NCBI GenBank assembly: GCA_030448225.1
Contig: JAUJNJ010000008.1
Coordinates: 1 to 64,000, forward strand
Direction: 5' to 3'
Source of the DNA: Phycisphaerae bacterium
Lineage (GTDB): Bacteria; Planctomycetota; Phycisphaerae; Tepidisphaerales; Tepidisphaeraceae
Length of the DNA stretch: 64,000 bases
Position 1 is the stretch's first letter, and every line of letters begins with the position of its first letter. The position numbers and the translations under genes were made by a program. The notes beneath the pieces are model-generated. The model was not told the origin of the DNA and ran no database searches. It was given only the letters and a program-made list of their open reading frames with translations. Shown piece by piece: positions 16,152 to 24,096 of this stretch.

Positions 16152-17105
16152 ATGGTTAAGCTCGTTTACGCCCTCGTCGGCTCCGACGCGTTCCTGCAAC
16201 TCCAGAAGTTGACGGACATTGTGAAGCGGATGCCGCCGGACGTGCAGCGCGTCGACGTGGACGGCGAGCGCGCGGAACTGTCGGCGGTGCTCGACGAGCT
16301 GCGCAGCTTCGCGATGTTCGGCGGCGCCAAGCTCGTCGTCGTGCGCGACGCCGACGCCTTCATCACCCGCTTCCGCGAGCCGCTCGAGAACTACGTGAAC
16401 AAGCCTTCCGAGGGCGCGACGCTCGTGCTGCGGCTGGCGTCGCTGCCGATGACGCAGCGCATCGCCAAGGCGATCGCCAAGGTCGGCGCGATCGAGTCGT
16501 GCGAGCCGCCGAGGGTCGGCGAGCTGCCCCGCTGGATCGTGCAGCGCGGCAAGGCGGCGCACGGCGTGACCGTGACGCCAGACGCGGCGGAACTGCTGCG
16601 CGACCTGATCGGCGCCGACCTCGGCCGGCTCGACAACGAGCTGGCGAAGCTGGCGCTGTTCGCCGACGGCGGCAAGGTGGGGCCGGACCTCGTGGAGGGG
16701 GCCGTCGCGTTCCAGCGCGAGCAGGAGCTGAAGGACATGACGATCGAGCTCGCGCTCGGCAACGCCGAGGCGGCGCTGCGGCGCTGGCGGCAGCTCGTGC
16801 AGCTCGACCCGTCGAGCGAGTTCAAGGCCGTCACGTGGCTCGGCATGTGGCTGGAGGACGTCGGCGTCGTGCTCGCCTCGAAGCGCGGCCGCGGGCCGGG
16901 GACCGGCAAGATGACGTGGAAGTACAAGGACCGCATGCCCCAGTTCCAGCGCGCCTGCGACCGCCTCGGCGACCGCGGCTACGCGCGGGCGCTGGACCTG
17001 CTCGCCCAGGTCGACCACCAGTCCAAAACCGGCGTCGGCAACGCCGCCGCGAACGTCGAACGGTTCATTCTCGACATCGCAGCGGCGGCGACGGCCGCGC
17101 GGTGA
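16152..17105 (+). CDS. holA: DNA polymerase III delta subunit
   Basis: Clamp-loader subunit that opens the sliding clamp during replication. The 317 residues match HolA in length and order: an N-terminal domain with YALVGSDAFLQLQKL and FAMFGGAKLVVVRDAD, a middle domain with LPRWIVQRGKAAHGVTVTPD and LRDLIGADLGRLDNELAKLA, and a C-terminal helical collar (about residues 200-317) ending ANVERFILDIA. No Walker A motif is expected. TAAAAC lies close to the ATG and no strong ribosome site is seen. Confidence 0.92.
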   Translation: MVKLVYALVGSDAFLQLQKLTDIVKRMPPDVQRVDVDGERAELSAVLDELRSFAMFGGAKLVVVRDADAFITRFREPLENYVNKPSEGATLVLRLASLPMTQRIAKAIAKVGAIESCEPPRVGELPRWIVQRGKAAHGVTVTPDAAELLRDLIGADLGRLDNELAKLALFADGGKVGPDLVEGAVAFQREQELKDMTIELALGNAEAALRRWRQLVQLDPSSEFKAVTWLGMWLEDVGVVLASKRGRGPGTGKMTWKYKDRMPQFQRACDRLGDRGYARALDLLAQVDHQSKTGVGNAAANVERFILDIAAAATAAR

Positions 17106-17154
17106 TGCTCGACCGGACAGGACGTGCCCCGGCGATTTCGGCGGAAACTCCGAG

Positions 17155-17182
17155 TCCGACGGATAGTGCAACATCCGTCGGA
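17155..17182 (+). terminator. Hairpin after holA
   Basis: TCCGACGGAT (17155-17164) pairs perfectly with ATCCGTCGGA (17173-17182) around an 8-base loop. There is no T-run, so its role as terminator is uncertain. Confidence 0.5.
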
Positions 17183-17451
17183 CGGATGGAAAGATCGGAC
17201 GTTCGACGCTCGCCGTTCAGAGCACATCAACTTCAGGTGCGACCCCGAATCGAGCACCTTCATCCCGCGAATTGTCGCCCCTTCTCGCGACTCGGTAGAG
17301 TTTCTCCAGCGCGAGATCTCTCTGGTCGCTACCGCTCCCCTCGGGATGACGCGCTACGAGTGGGGGTAGACCCGCTCCAGCATCCTCGAACGCCGTGGGA
17401 GCTTGCTCCCGCGGTCTCCCGCCGGGGCGACTACGACCTTCCAACGATGCA
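17183..17451. other. Gap between convergent genes
   Basis: About 270 bases without a supported gene. It includes a small GGGAGC-TTG-CTCCC palindrome near 17396-17412, a common intergenic repeat shape. No promoter stands out. Confidence 0.4.
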
Positions 17452-20070
17452 TTAAAACGGGAGCGGCTCGGCGGGCGCCGGCGCGGCGGGCGGATTCGTC
17501 CCCGGCTTCGCCGGGGCGGGCGGCGGGGCCAGCGGGTCGACCGGGCCGGCGACGGCGGGCTTGGGGGCGGGCTTCTTCGTCGGCTGCGTCGCCGGGGGCG
17601 CGGCGCGGCCGCCGTTGGCGGCGTAGACGGCGATGTTCCGCATGATCGCCGTCGCCGTCGCCGGCTCGTACCCGATCACGCCGTCGACCGGCTGGCCGAC
17701 CATGCCGGCGGTCAGGTCCTCGCGGCTGAAGAAGACGCCGACGCGGTCCCCCTTGCCGATCGTCAGCCCGCGCACGCGCGGGATGTTCAGCTTGCCCACG
17801 AGCAATTCGCGGGCGAACCGGCGGTACGCGAAGCGGGCGACGGCGGCGTCGGGCATCTGGTAGACGACGTGCTTGGCGTCGAGCGGCTGCTCGAGCTGCG
17901 CCTTGGCCGTCTCGCCGAAGATCGCGCGCAGCTCGTCCTCGGCGGCGTCGGCGAAGTCGGCGTTGCCGCCGGCCGCGTCGACCACGAGCGTGCCGCCCGC
18001 CTCGACGAACGCCTTGAGCGCCGCCCGCTCGGTCGGCTTCAGCGCGAACTTCGTCGTGCCGGTGAGGTGCACCAGCGCCGCCCCGCGCAGCTTCTCGACG
18101 GACGCGGGGGCGGACTCCACCTTCAGGTCGAGCTTCGCGGTGTTCTTCACGAGGTTGCGCACCCGCCGCCACCCGCCCGGCTCCGGGTCGGCGTTGGGGC
18201 CGGCGGCGAGGCGCACGACGCGGGCCGTCCGCTGCGGCTTGACGCCGGCGTCGGCGATCACGGCGCCCTGGCCCTTGTAGACGCGGCGGGCCTTGTCCAT
18301 CGCGTAGGAGACGATGTTGCCGCCGAGCTGGAACAGCTCCTCGCGCGTGCGGTCCGAGCGGGTCTGCCACGCCTTGGCCGGGTCGTCCGTCGGCAGCAGC
18401 AGGACGAGCTCGCGGACGCCGTTGCTCAGGCCGAGCACGACGGGCGGCGACTTCCACCGGTCGGCCTGGAACTGCTGCTTCGTGAAGAGCACGTGGTTGG
18501 CCGGATGGTTGCGGAACTCGTAGCGGGGGAACAGGCGGTGCGCGAGCGACCCGAACGACTTGACGAACTCCTCCTTCGCGCAGTTGGCGTTGCCGACGAT
18601 CATGCCGCCCCCTCGACGTACGCCGGAGCTTGTCGACCTCGTCGTCGCCGAGCACGATCGTGCTGCTGCCGCTGATGTACAGGACCGGCGCCGTCCTGGA
18701 GGTCGGCGGCGGTCACGTTGAGGTTGACGATCTGCCAGCCGAACTCCGACTCGGTCTTCAGGCCGATCCAGCGGTGAGGTTGGCGACGTCGCGCGGGCAG
18801 CGGTTCCACGTGGCCTGCTTCACCATCAGGTCCGCCTCGTCGGGCTCGCCTTCGCCGCCCCGCCCGCGGGCGGGGCGGCCGGTTCGCGGGCGCGGCGGTC
18901 CGGCGCGGCGGGCGGCGGGGGCGGCGCTGGCGCCTTGGCGGCGGCGACCTCGGACGCGGCCTCGTCGGCGGCCGAGACGTACTGGAGCTTGTTGACCGCG
19001 ATCGCCGCCCGCCCTGCGCGACAGGAAGATCACCGCGTACGCCGTCGACGGCAGTTCGGTGCCCCCGGGAAGCCGCCGACCCACGAGCCGTCCTTCTTCT
19101 GCGACTTCACCAGCGCGTCGGCACCGGTCGCGAACCAGTCCTTGGCGCCGAAGTACTTCAGCCCGCTCGCCATGCCGATCCGCTCGACGCCGTACCACGT
19201 GTAGGAGTTGCTGCCGAACGAGCCGAAGTTCTTGTCCATCCACTTCAGGCCTAGGTCGATGTGCTTGCTCGTGAGGCTGTCCCGGCAGGCGATGCCGGAG
19301 TTCTTCAGCAGGAACTCCTGCGTGAGGAAGAGCGTGGCGACGCCGGCGGCGGTCATCGACGGGGTGGGCTTCTCCTGGTCCTTGCCGTTGCCCTTGTACG
19401 ACCACCCGCCGTCGGCGTACTGGTGGTCGCGCCACGCGTGCTCGATGCGCTTCCAGGCCTCGTCCTCGATCGGCACGCCCGCCTGCACGCACGCCCAGAG
19501 CCCCAGCACGCCGTACTGCGCGACGCTGTGGTCGATGCGGCGGCCGTTGTTCGTGGGGTCGTCGTAGTCCCACAGGCCGCGGGAGCCGGGGTCGCCCTTG
19601 GTGTTGAGGCCCAGCAGCATCCGCTGCGCGTCGCGCTTGGCGAGGATCGTCTTCTCCGGGCCGTCGGGGAGGAACGTCCAGACCTGCGTGCGCATGCCCA
19701 GCGCGTAGATGCCGGTGACGTCCGCCTTCTTCAGGAACTTCAGGGCGGCGGCGACCTTGGGGTTCTGGAGTTCCGAGTTCACGTTCGGCGCCGACGCGAG
19801 CAGCGCGTAGGTGGCGATCGAGCTGTAGCCGCCCCACTCGGGACCCTGCATCGTCTTCCAGTCGCCGTGGCCCGACTTGGGGTTGCGCTTCTCGTCGGTC
19901 TCCCACCGCCCCTCGGGCTTCTGCTGGCTCAGCAGGTACTCGCGGCCCCGCCTGATCGCCTCCTCGATCTGCTCGGGCGTGGCGGCGCGGGCGGCGGGAC
20001 CCTGGAGGAAGCACGGCAGGAGCAAGGCGAGGGCGACGGCCACGGAGCGTGCGCGGAAGTGACGGGGCAT
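17452..20070 (-). pseudogene. Exported prenyltransferase-like/DUF4159 protein, frameshifted
   Basis: The start at 20070 encodes a signal peptide (MPRHFRARSVAVALALLLPC) and squalene-cyclase-type alpha/alpha-barrel repeats (EQIEEAIRRGREYLLSQQ, DGGWSYKGNGKD, SLTSKHIDLGLKWMDKNFGS), intact to about 19065. The C-terminal DUF4159 half (18603-17452) is also intact (IVGNANCAKEEFVKSF to a Pro/Ala tail). Between 19065 and 18600 the frame changes at least four times: near 19025, 18768, 18695 and 18620, in G/C runs, although the translation continues sensibly across frames (NKLQYVSAADEA, GLKTESEFGWQIVNLN, LYISGS). A restored protein would be about 870 residues. Unusually dense indels suggest consensus error. 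Function unknown. Confidence 0.8.
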
Positions 20071-20322
20071 CGGGTTCCTCGGGCCGGCGTCGGTTGACGG
20101 GACTTGGGTGCGACGACAGCGATCTCCGCCGGGCGTGCTTATTATGCCCGCGCCCGGCCTTATCACAACGATAATTCGTCCGCGGCGTCGGGCGCGTCGG
20201 CCCGCGACGCACGGAGCGGACTACGTGTGAAGCTGGCGAACGGCGCGGGCGCCGCGCCGGCCGCCGAAACAAGCGGCGCGCCGCTGCTCGGCGCGGCCCC
20301 CGCGCGGGAGCGCGTGGCGGGC

Positions 20323-20328
20323 TATACA
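20323..20328 (+). promoter_or_regulatory. -10 box ahead of aguB
   Basis: TATACA in GGGCTATACACTTGGG, about 53 bases before the ATG at 20381. No clear -35 box. It lies in the divergent gap between aguB and the prenyltransferase-like gene. Confidence 0.35.
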
Positions 20329-20380
20329 CTTGGGGCCATTTCGGCGAACATGCCGCCGCGAAATTCGTCCCCTTAATCCG

Positions 20381-21433
20381 ATGAAGAAGAAAACAGCCAA
20401 ACCGACCGCCGCCGCCCGCAAACCCGCCGGCAGCAACGGCGCCCGCCCCCGCAGCAGCACCCGGACGGCCGGGGCGGCATCGTCGTCGGTCGCATCGCAA
20501 CGCATCTCCGGTCCCGGCAATGGCGCGTCGCGCAAGGTGGTCGTCGCGCTGACGCAGATGGCGTGCGTCGAGGACGTGAACGAGAACCTCCGCAACCAGG
20601 TGCGCCTCGTCGAGCGGGCGGCCAAGGCCGGGGCGCAGATCATCTGCACGCAGGAGATGTTCCGCAGCCAGTACTTCTGCCAGATCGAGGACCACCGCTT
20701 CTTCAAGACCGCCGAGACGATCCCCGGCCCCAGCACCGACGCGTTTTGCAAGATCGCCAAGAAGCACCGCGTGGTGATCGTCGCCTCGCTCTTCGAGAAG
20801 CGCGCCGACGGCCTGTACCACAACACCGCCGCCGTCATCGACGCCGACGGGTCGATCAAGGGCATCTACCGCAAGATGCACATCCCCGACGACCCGCTCT
20901 ACTACGAGAAGTTCTACTTCACGCCCGGCGACACCGGCTTCCGCACCTGGGAAACTCAGTACGCGAAGATCGGCGTGTTGATCTGCTGGGACCAGTGGTT
21001 CCCCGAGGGCGCCCGCCTCACGGCCCTACAAGGCGCGCAGATCCTGTTCTACCCCACCGCCATCGGCTGGCACCCGAGCGAGAAGGCGGAGTACGGCAAG
21101 GCCCAGCACGAGAGTTGGGAACTCATCCAGCGCAGCCACGCCGTCGCCAACGGGTGCTACGTCTGCGCCCCCAACCGCATCGGCTTAGAGAAGATCCTCG
21201 ACGCGACCGGCAAGCCGGTGAATGACGACGGCATCCAGTTCTGGGGCCAAAGCTTCGTCGCCAGCCCGAACGGCCAAATCGTGAAGAAGGCCAGCATCGA
21301 TCAAGAGGAGATCCTGACCGTCGAGTGCGACCTGGAGAACGTCGAGTTCAGCCGCACGCACTGGCCGTTCCTGCGAGACCGGCGGATCGACGCGTTGCAG
21401 AACATGACCAAGCGGTTCGTGGACGCGGTGTGA
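20381..21433 (+). CDS. aguB: N-carbamoylputrescine amidase
   Basis: Nitrilase-family hydrolase that converts N-carbamoylputrescine to putrescine, CO2 and ammonia. The catalytic triad is visible: Glu92 (CTQEMFRSQYFC), Lys165 (YRKMHIPDDP) and Cys202 (VLICWDQWFPEG). The first 45 or so residues are an added Lys/Ala/Thr-rich tail before the usual domain start (RKVVVALTQMACVED). The ATG at 20381 is used; an upstream TTG in frame has no better support. With aguA and speA downstream it forms the arginine-agmatine-putrescine route. Confidence 0.95.
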   Translation: MKKKTAKPTAAARKPAGSNGARPRSSTRTAGAASSSVASQRISGPGNGASRKVVVALTQMACVEDVNENLRNQVRLVERAAKAGAQIICTQEMFRSQYFCQIEDHRFFKTAETIPGPSTDAFCKIAKKHRVVIVASLFEKRADGLYHNTAAVIDADGSIKGIYRKMHIPDDPLYYEKFYFTPGDTGFRTWETQYAKIGVLICWDQWFPEGARLTALQGAQILFYPTAIGWHPSEKAEYGKAQHESWELIQRSHAVANGCYVCAPNRIGLEKILDATGKPVNDDGIQFWGQSFVASPNGQIVKKASIDQEEILTVECDLENVEFSRTHWPFLRDRRIDALQNMTKRFVDAV

Positions 21434-21453
21434 GAGCGGACAAAGGAGACGCC

Positions 21454-21603
21454 ATGCCATCGACGCGGGAGTCGCGTAAGGCGCTCGTCTGGCCAGCGGT
21501 TGAGGACTTCTGGCGTCACCTCGTCCCGGAGTTCCGTCGCCCGAATACGTCCAACTGACGGATCGCGCATGGTCAGATGCGCAGTGGAAGGAGCACCGCC
21601 AGT
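21454..21603 (+). pseudogene. Small ORF, possibly frameshifted
   Basis: AAAGGAG (21441-21447) precedes an ATG by six bases. The frame runs 34 codons (MPSTRESRKALVWPAVEDFW onward) and stops at 21558. In the next frame the sequence continues protein-like (SPEYVQLTDRAWSDAQWKEH) to TAA at 21603, so one indel near 21540 may split a 50-residue protein. The excellent ribosome site argues for real translation. Unknown function. Confidence 0.4.
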
Positions 21604-22095
21604 AACGCGGTGCTACGAAGGAGCGGCGTCTATGTCCATTTCTCTGAGGGTGGTGAAATACTTTACGTCGGCCTGACGCTCTCCGGCCTCGATCGGTGCT
21701 GGACGAATGACAGTGACGGAGAGCGGTACATTGACGCGCTGCAGCTCAACCCGAAGTGGGATTTCTTCGCTCCTGCGGCAGAAGTCTTCCTGATTCGGCA
21801 CCCGGTCACAACGCCTCGGAACAACACGCTTCACAAGCGAGGCGTGAGTATCATGCGTGGAGAATGCACCAGGTACCAAACGCCGTGCGGCGAGGATCCC
21901 GTCAAGCTGATTGGGCGGCCTATGCAGTGGGAGTATCAAGTCCATACCCTGTACATTGCGGGGCTGTTCTCCACCGGCAACGTCAACCCGCGGGAGATGC
22001 AGGACGCGGCTCAACTACCATGGCCGGCACGGTTGGGAACTCGTCAGCGTTTGACACGAGCGGCGGGCACGGTGGGTCGAGGCTCATCGTTCTGA
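21577..22095 (+). CDS. GIY-YIG-like domain protein
   Basis: A 172-residue ORF whose first half fits the GIY-YIG nuclease fold: GVYVHFSEGGEILYVGLTLS carries the paired Tyr motifs, followed by an Arg (GLDRCW), KWDFFAPAAEVFLIRHP with the candidate metal-binding Glu, and an Asn in TPRNN. The second half is less clear. Base composition is visibly lower in G+C than the neighbours, suggesting recent acquisition. It lies between aguB and aguA, unrelated to polyamine synthesis. The start is uncertain (ATG 21577 or a later GTG). Confidence 0.5.
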   Translation: MRSGRSTASNAVLRRSGVYVHFSEGGEILYVGLTLSGLDRCWTNDSDGERYIDALQLNPKWDFFAPAAEVFLIRHPVTTPRNNTLHKRGVSIMRGECTRYQTPCGEDPVKLIGRPMQWEYQVHTLYIAGLFSTGNVNPREMQDAAQLPWPARLGTRQRLTRAAGTVGRGSSF

Positions 22096-22184
22096 CGTTC
22101 AAGCGCTCGCCGTGGCACCGCCGGCACCCGCTGCCGCCGCAGGTAGTTCCCGATCCTCGGCGCTGAACGGGAGGTCGGTAGCCG

Positions 22185-22277
22185 ATGCGATGGCACCCGT
22201 TTCCCGAGGGGCAAAGCTCGACCGGCGTGTTCGCGTTCGCGCTGTCGGTGGTCGCTGTGATCCTGGTTCGCGGCTGA
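22185..22277 (+). CDS. 30-residue single-helix membrane peptide
   Basis: An ATG eight bases after GGGAGG opens a short frame: MRWHPFPEGQSSTGVFAFAL then SVVAVILVRG. It has one hydrophobic helix. The size, ribosome site and helix make it plausible, but a chance ORF cannot be excluded. It sits in the row of small membrane proteins before aguA. Confidence 0.4.
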   Translation: MRWHPFPEGQSSTGVFAFALSVVAVILVRG

Positions 22278-22281
22278 CGGC

Positions 22282-22462
22282 TTGAGCGGCGGGTATGACC
22301 TGCTCGCCGGCCTCGGGTGTGCCGGCGCGACGCTGCTCGCGTTCATGTTCGCGGCCTACGCGCGCGCGGAACGCGACGGCGGGCTCGAGTCGGCGCGGTC
22401 GGGCGCTCCTGGTGGCGACGTCGCTCCTCGTCTGGTACGCCGTCGTGCGGGTGACGGGATGA
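22282..22462 (+). pseudogene. Small two-helix membrane protein, probable frameshift
   Basis: From a TTG at 22282 the frame encodes a first helix (LLAGLGCAGATLLAFMFAAY). Near 22400 the second helix (ALLVATSLLVWYAVVRVTG) is in the next frame and ends at TGA 22460-22462, overlapping the following ATG. A one-base indel is the simplest explanation. Function unknown. Confidence 0.4.
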
Positions 22463-22818
22463 CACGCGACCCCGACCGCCCGCCGACGCTGGGCTACGCC
22501 GGGCGGCCCGGCGGCCAGCGGCCGCTGGATTGGTTCCGCAAGTGGTTCAGCTACCGGGGGAGCGATTCGTTCCTCGGCTGTTCCGCGCTGTTCTTCGCCG
22601 TGCTGCCGTGGGCGATCGGCGTGATCGACCTCGCGTTCGCGGCCGCGGGGGGACCGGCCGGGCTGTCGTGCTTCGGCCTGCCGATGGCGGCCTTGGGCGT
22701 GATCCTCGGGCTGGCCGGGCTCGTCGAACGCGAGGTGAGCCGGACGTTCCCGGCCGCCGCGATCGTAATGGGAAGCATTTACCTGCTCGTGATGTTCGTC
22801 GTCGCAACGCTCCGCTGA
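22459..22818 (+). CDS. Three-helix membrane protein
   Basis: A 119-residue protein with three hydrophobic segments (CSALFFAVLPWAIGVIDLAF, GLPMAALGVILGLAGLV, AAAIVMGSIYLLVMFVVATL). The start overlaps the stop of the previous frame by ATGA-type overlap, favouring 22459. The longer frame reaching back to 22282 is explained by the frameshift described for the previous entry. No known family; stand-alone role unknown. Confidence 0.55.
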   Translation: MTRDPDRPPTLGYAGRPGGQRPLDWFRKWFSYRGSDSFLGCSALFFAVLPWAIGVIDLAFAAAGGPAGLSCFGLPMAALGVILGLAGLVEREVSRTFPAAAIVMGSIYLLVMFVVATLR

Positions 22819-22857
22819 TCCCGCGGCGGCCGGTCCGCCCGCACTCACGCTACTCTG

Positions 22858-23937
22858 ATGGCCAAGCTCAAGATCCTCGACAAGACCCCCGCCGCCCTCG
22901 GTTACACCTTTCCGCCGGAGTGGTACCGCCACCGCGGCACGTGGTTCTCCTGGCCGCGGCCGGAGGGGATCTCGTTTCCAGGGAAGTATCACACGGTGCC
23001 GGAGAACCTCGCGCGGATCATGTGCGAGATTCAGCGGCGGGAGCAGGTTCACGTCAACGTGCCCAACGAAAACTGGGAACACATCGTGCGGCGCGACCTC
23101 AAGGCCTACGGCTGCCCGACGAAGAACGTGTTCTTCCACCAGATCAGGACGAACGAAAGCTGGTGCCGCGACCACGGGCCGGCGTTCGTGGTGCGCATCA
23201 AGCCGGACCAGCGGAAGATCCGGGTGCCACCGACGAGCCCGCGGCTCAAGCGGGAGGTGGCGGTGGTGGACTGGGGGTTCAACGCGTGGGGCGGAAAATA
23301 CCCGCCGTACGACGATGACGACGCCGTGCCGACGCGGATCGCCGCCGACCTGAAGTTGCCGGTGTTCTACCCCGCGCGTGGCGCGGGGACCGTCCTGACA
23401 ACCACGGACTGCCTGCTGAACAAGAACCGCAACCCGGACCTCTCGAAGGAGCAGATCGAGGGGTACCTCCGCGATTACTACGGCCAGCGCCACGTGTGCT
23501 GGCTCACCGGGGGCATCAAGGGGGACGACACCGACGGCCACGTCGACGACCTCGCCCGGTTCATTGGGCCGGAGAAGATCGTGGTCGGCGTTGAGGACGA
23601 CCCGGCCGATGCTAACTACCGCGTGCTCCGCTCGGTCCGCAAGCAGATCGACAAGCTGCGCGACCAGGACGGCCGGCCGTTCGAGGTGGTGGAGATCCCG
23701 ATGCCGTCGCCGGTCACGCACGACGGCGAGCGCCTGCCGGCCACCTACGTCAACTTTTACTTCGTCAACGGGGCGTTGCTCGTCCCGACCTACCGCGACC
23801 GCAAGAACGACCGCCGGGCCCTGGAGATTCTGCAGGGTCACCTGCCGAAGCACGAGGTGGTGGGCATCGATTGCACCGAGTTGATCTGGGGGCTGGGCGC
23901 GATTCATTGCCTCACCCAGCAACAGCCGATGGTTTGA
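22858..23937 (+). CDS. aguA: Agmatine deiminase, with a missing EGG segment
   Basis: Family enzyme that hydrolyses agmatine to N-carbamoylputrescine. The 359 residues keep WCRDHGP (Asp105), TDGHVDD (His228) and the nucleophile GAIHC (Cys351). Between LPVFYP and GAGTVLTTTDCLL, homologues carry a segment of a dozen or so residues with a conserved EGG motif whose acidic residue contacts the guanidinium. Here it is absent, in frame, exactly at a perfect hairpin (CCCCGCGC, GTG, GCGCGGGG; 23370-23388). The protein is either inactive or the DNA was lost in cloning, sequencing or assembly. The position before speA and after aguB supports the role. Confidence 0.85.
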   Translation: MAKLKILDKTPAALGYTFPPEWYRHRGTWFSWPRPEGISFPGKYHTVPENLARIMCEIQRREQVHVNVPNENWEHIVRRDLKAYGCPTKNVFFHQIRTNESWCRDHGPAFVVRIKPDQRKIRVPPTSPRLKREVAVVDWGFNAWGGKYPPYDDDDAVPTRIAADLKLPVFYPARGAGTVLTTTDCLLNKNRNPDLSKEQIEGYLRDYYGQRHVCWLTGGIKGDDTDGHVDDLARFIGPEKIVVGVEDDPADANYRVLRSVRKQIDKLRDQDGRPFEVVEIPMPSPVTHDGERLPATYVNFYFVNGALLVPTYRDRKNDRRALEILQGHLPKHEVVGIDCTELIWGLGAIHCLTQQQPMV

Positions 23938-23993
23938 ATCCCGCCGCGCCGAGATCGGTCGCCGCGCCCTGCCGAAAAATCACGACCAACGTG

Positions 23994-24020
23994 TTGACTT
24001 CCGCGGGTTTGCGATACGAT
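23994..24020 (+). promoter_or_regulatory. Promoter of speA
   Basis: TTGACT (23994-23999) and TACGAT (24015-24020) with a 15-base spacer, in an AT-richer patch after aguA. The leader to the ATG at 24097 is about 70 bases. Confidence 0.55.
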
Positions 24021-24096
24021 TGAACTTCACGGTTTTTCGGCGACGACGCCGACGGCCGGCGACGACAATGCGGACGACTTGCAGGGAAAGAGCACT

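Noticed and set aside
22044..22346. A 100-residue minus-strand ORF between aguB and aguA
   Set aside because: Antisense to better-supported small ORFs; no ribosome site; Arg/Pro-rich translation.
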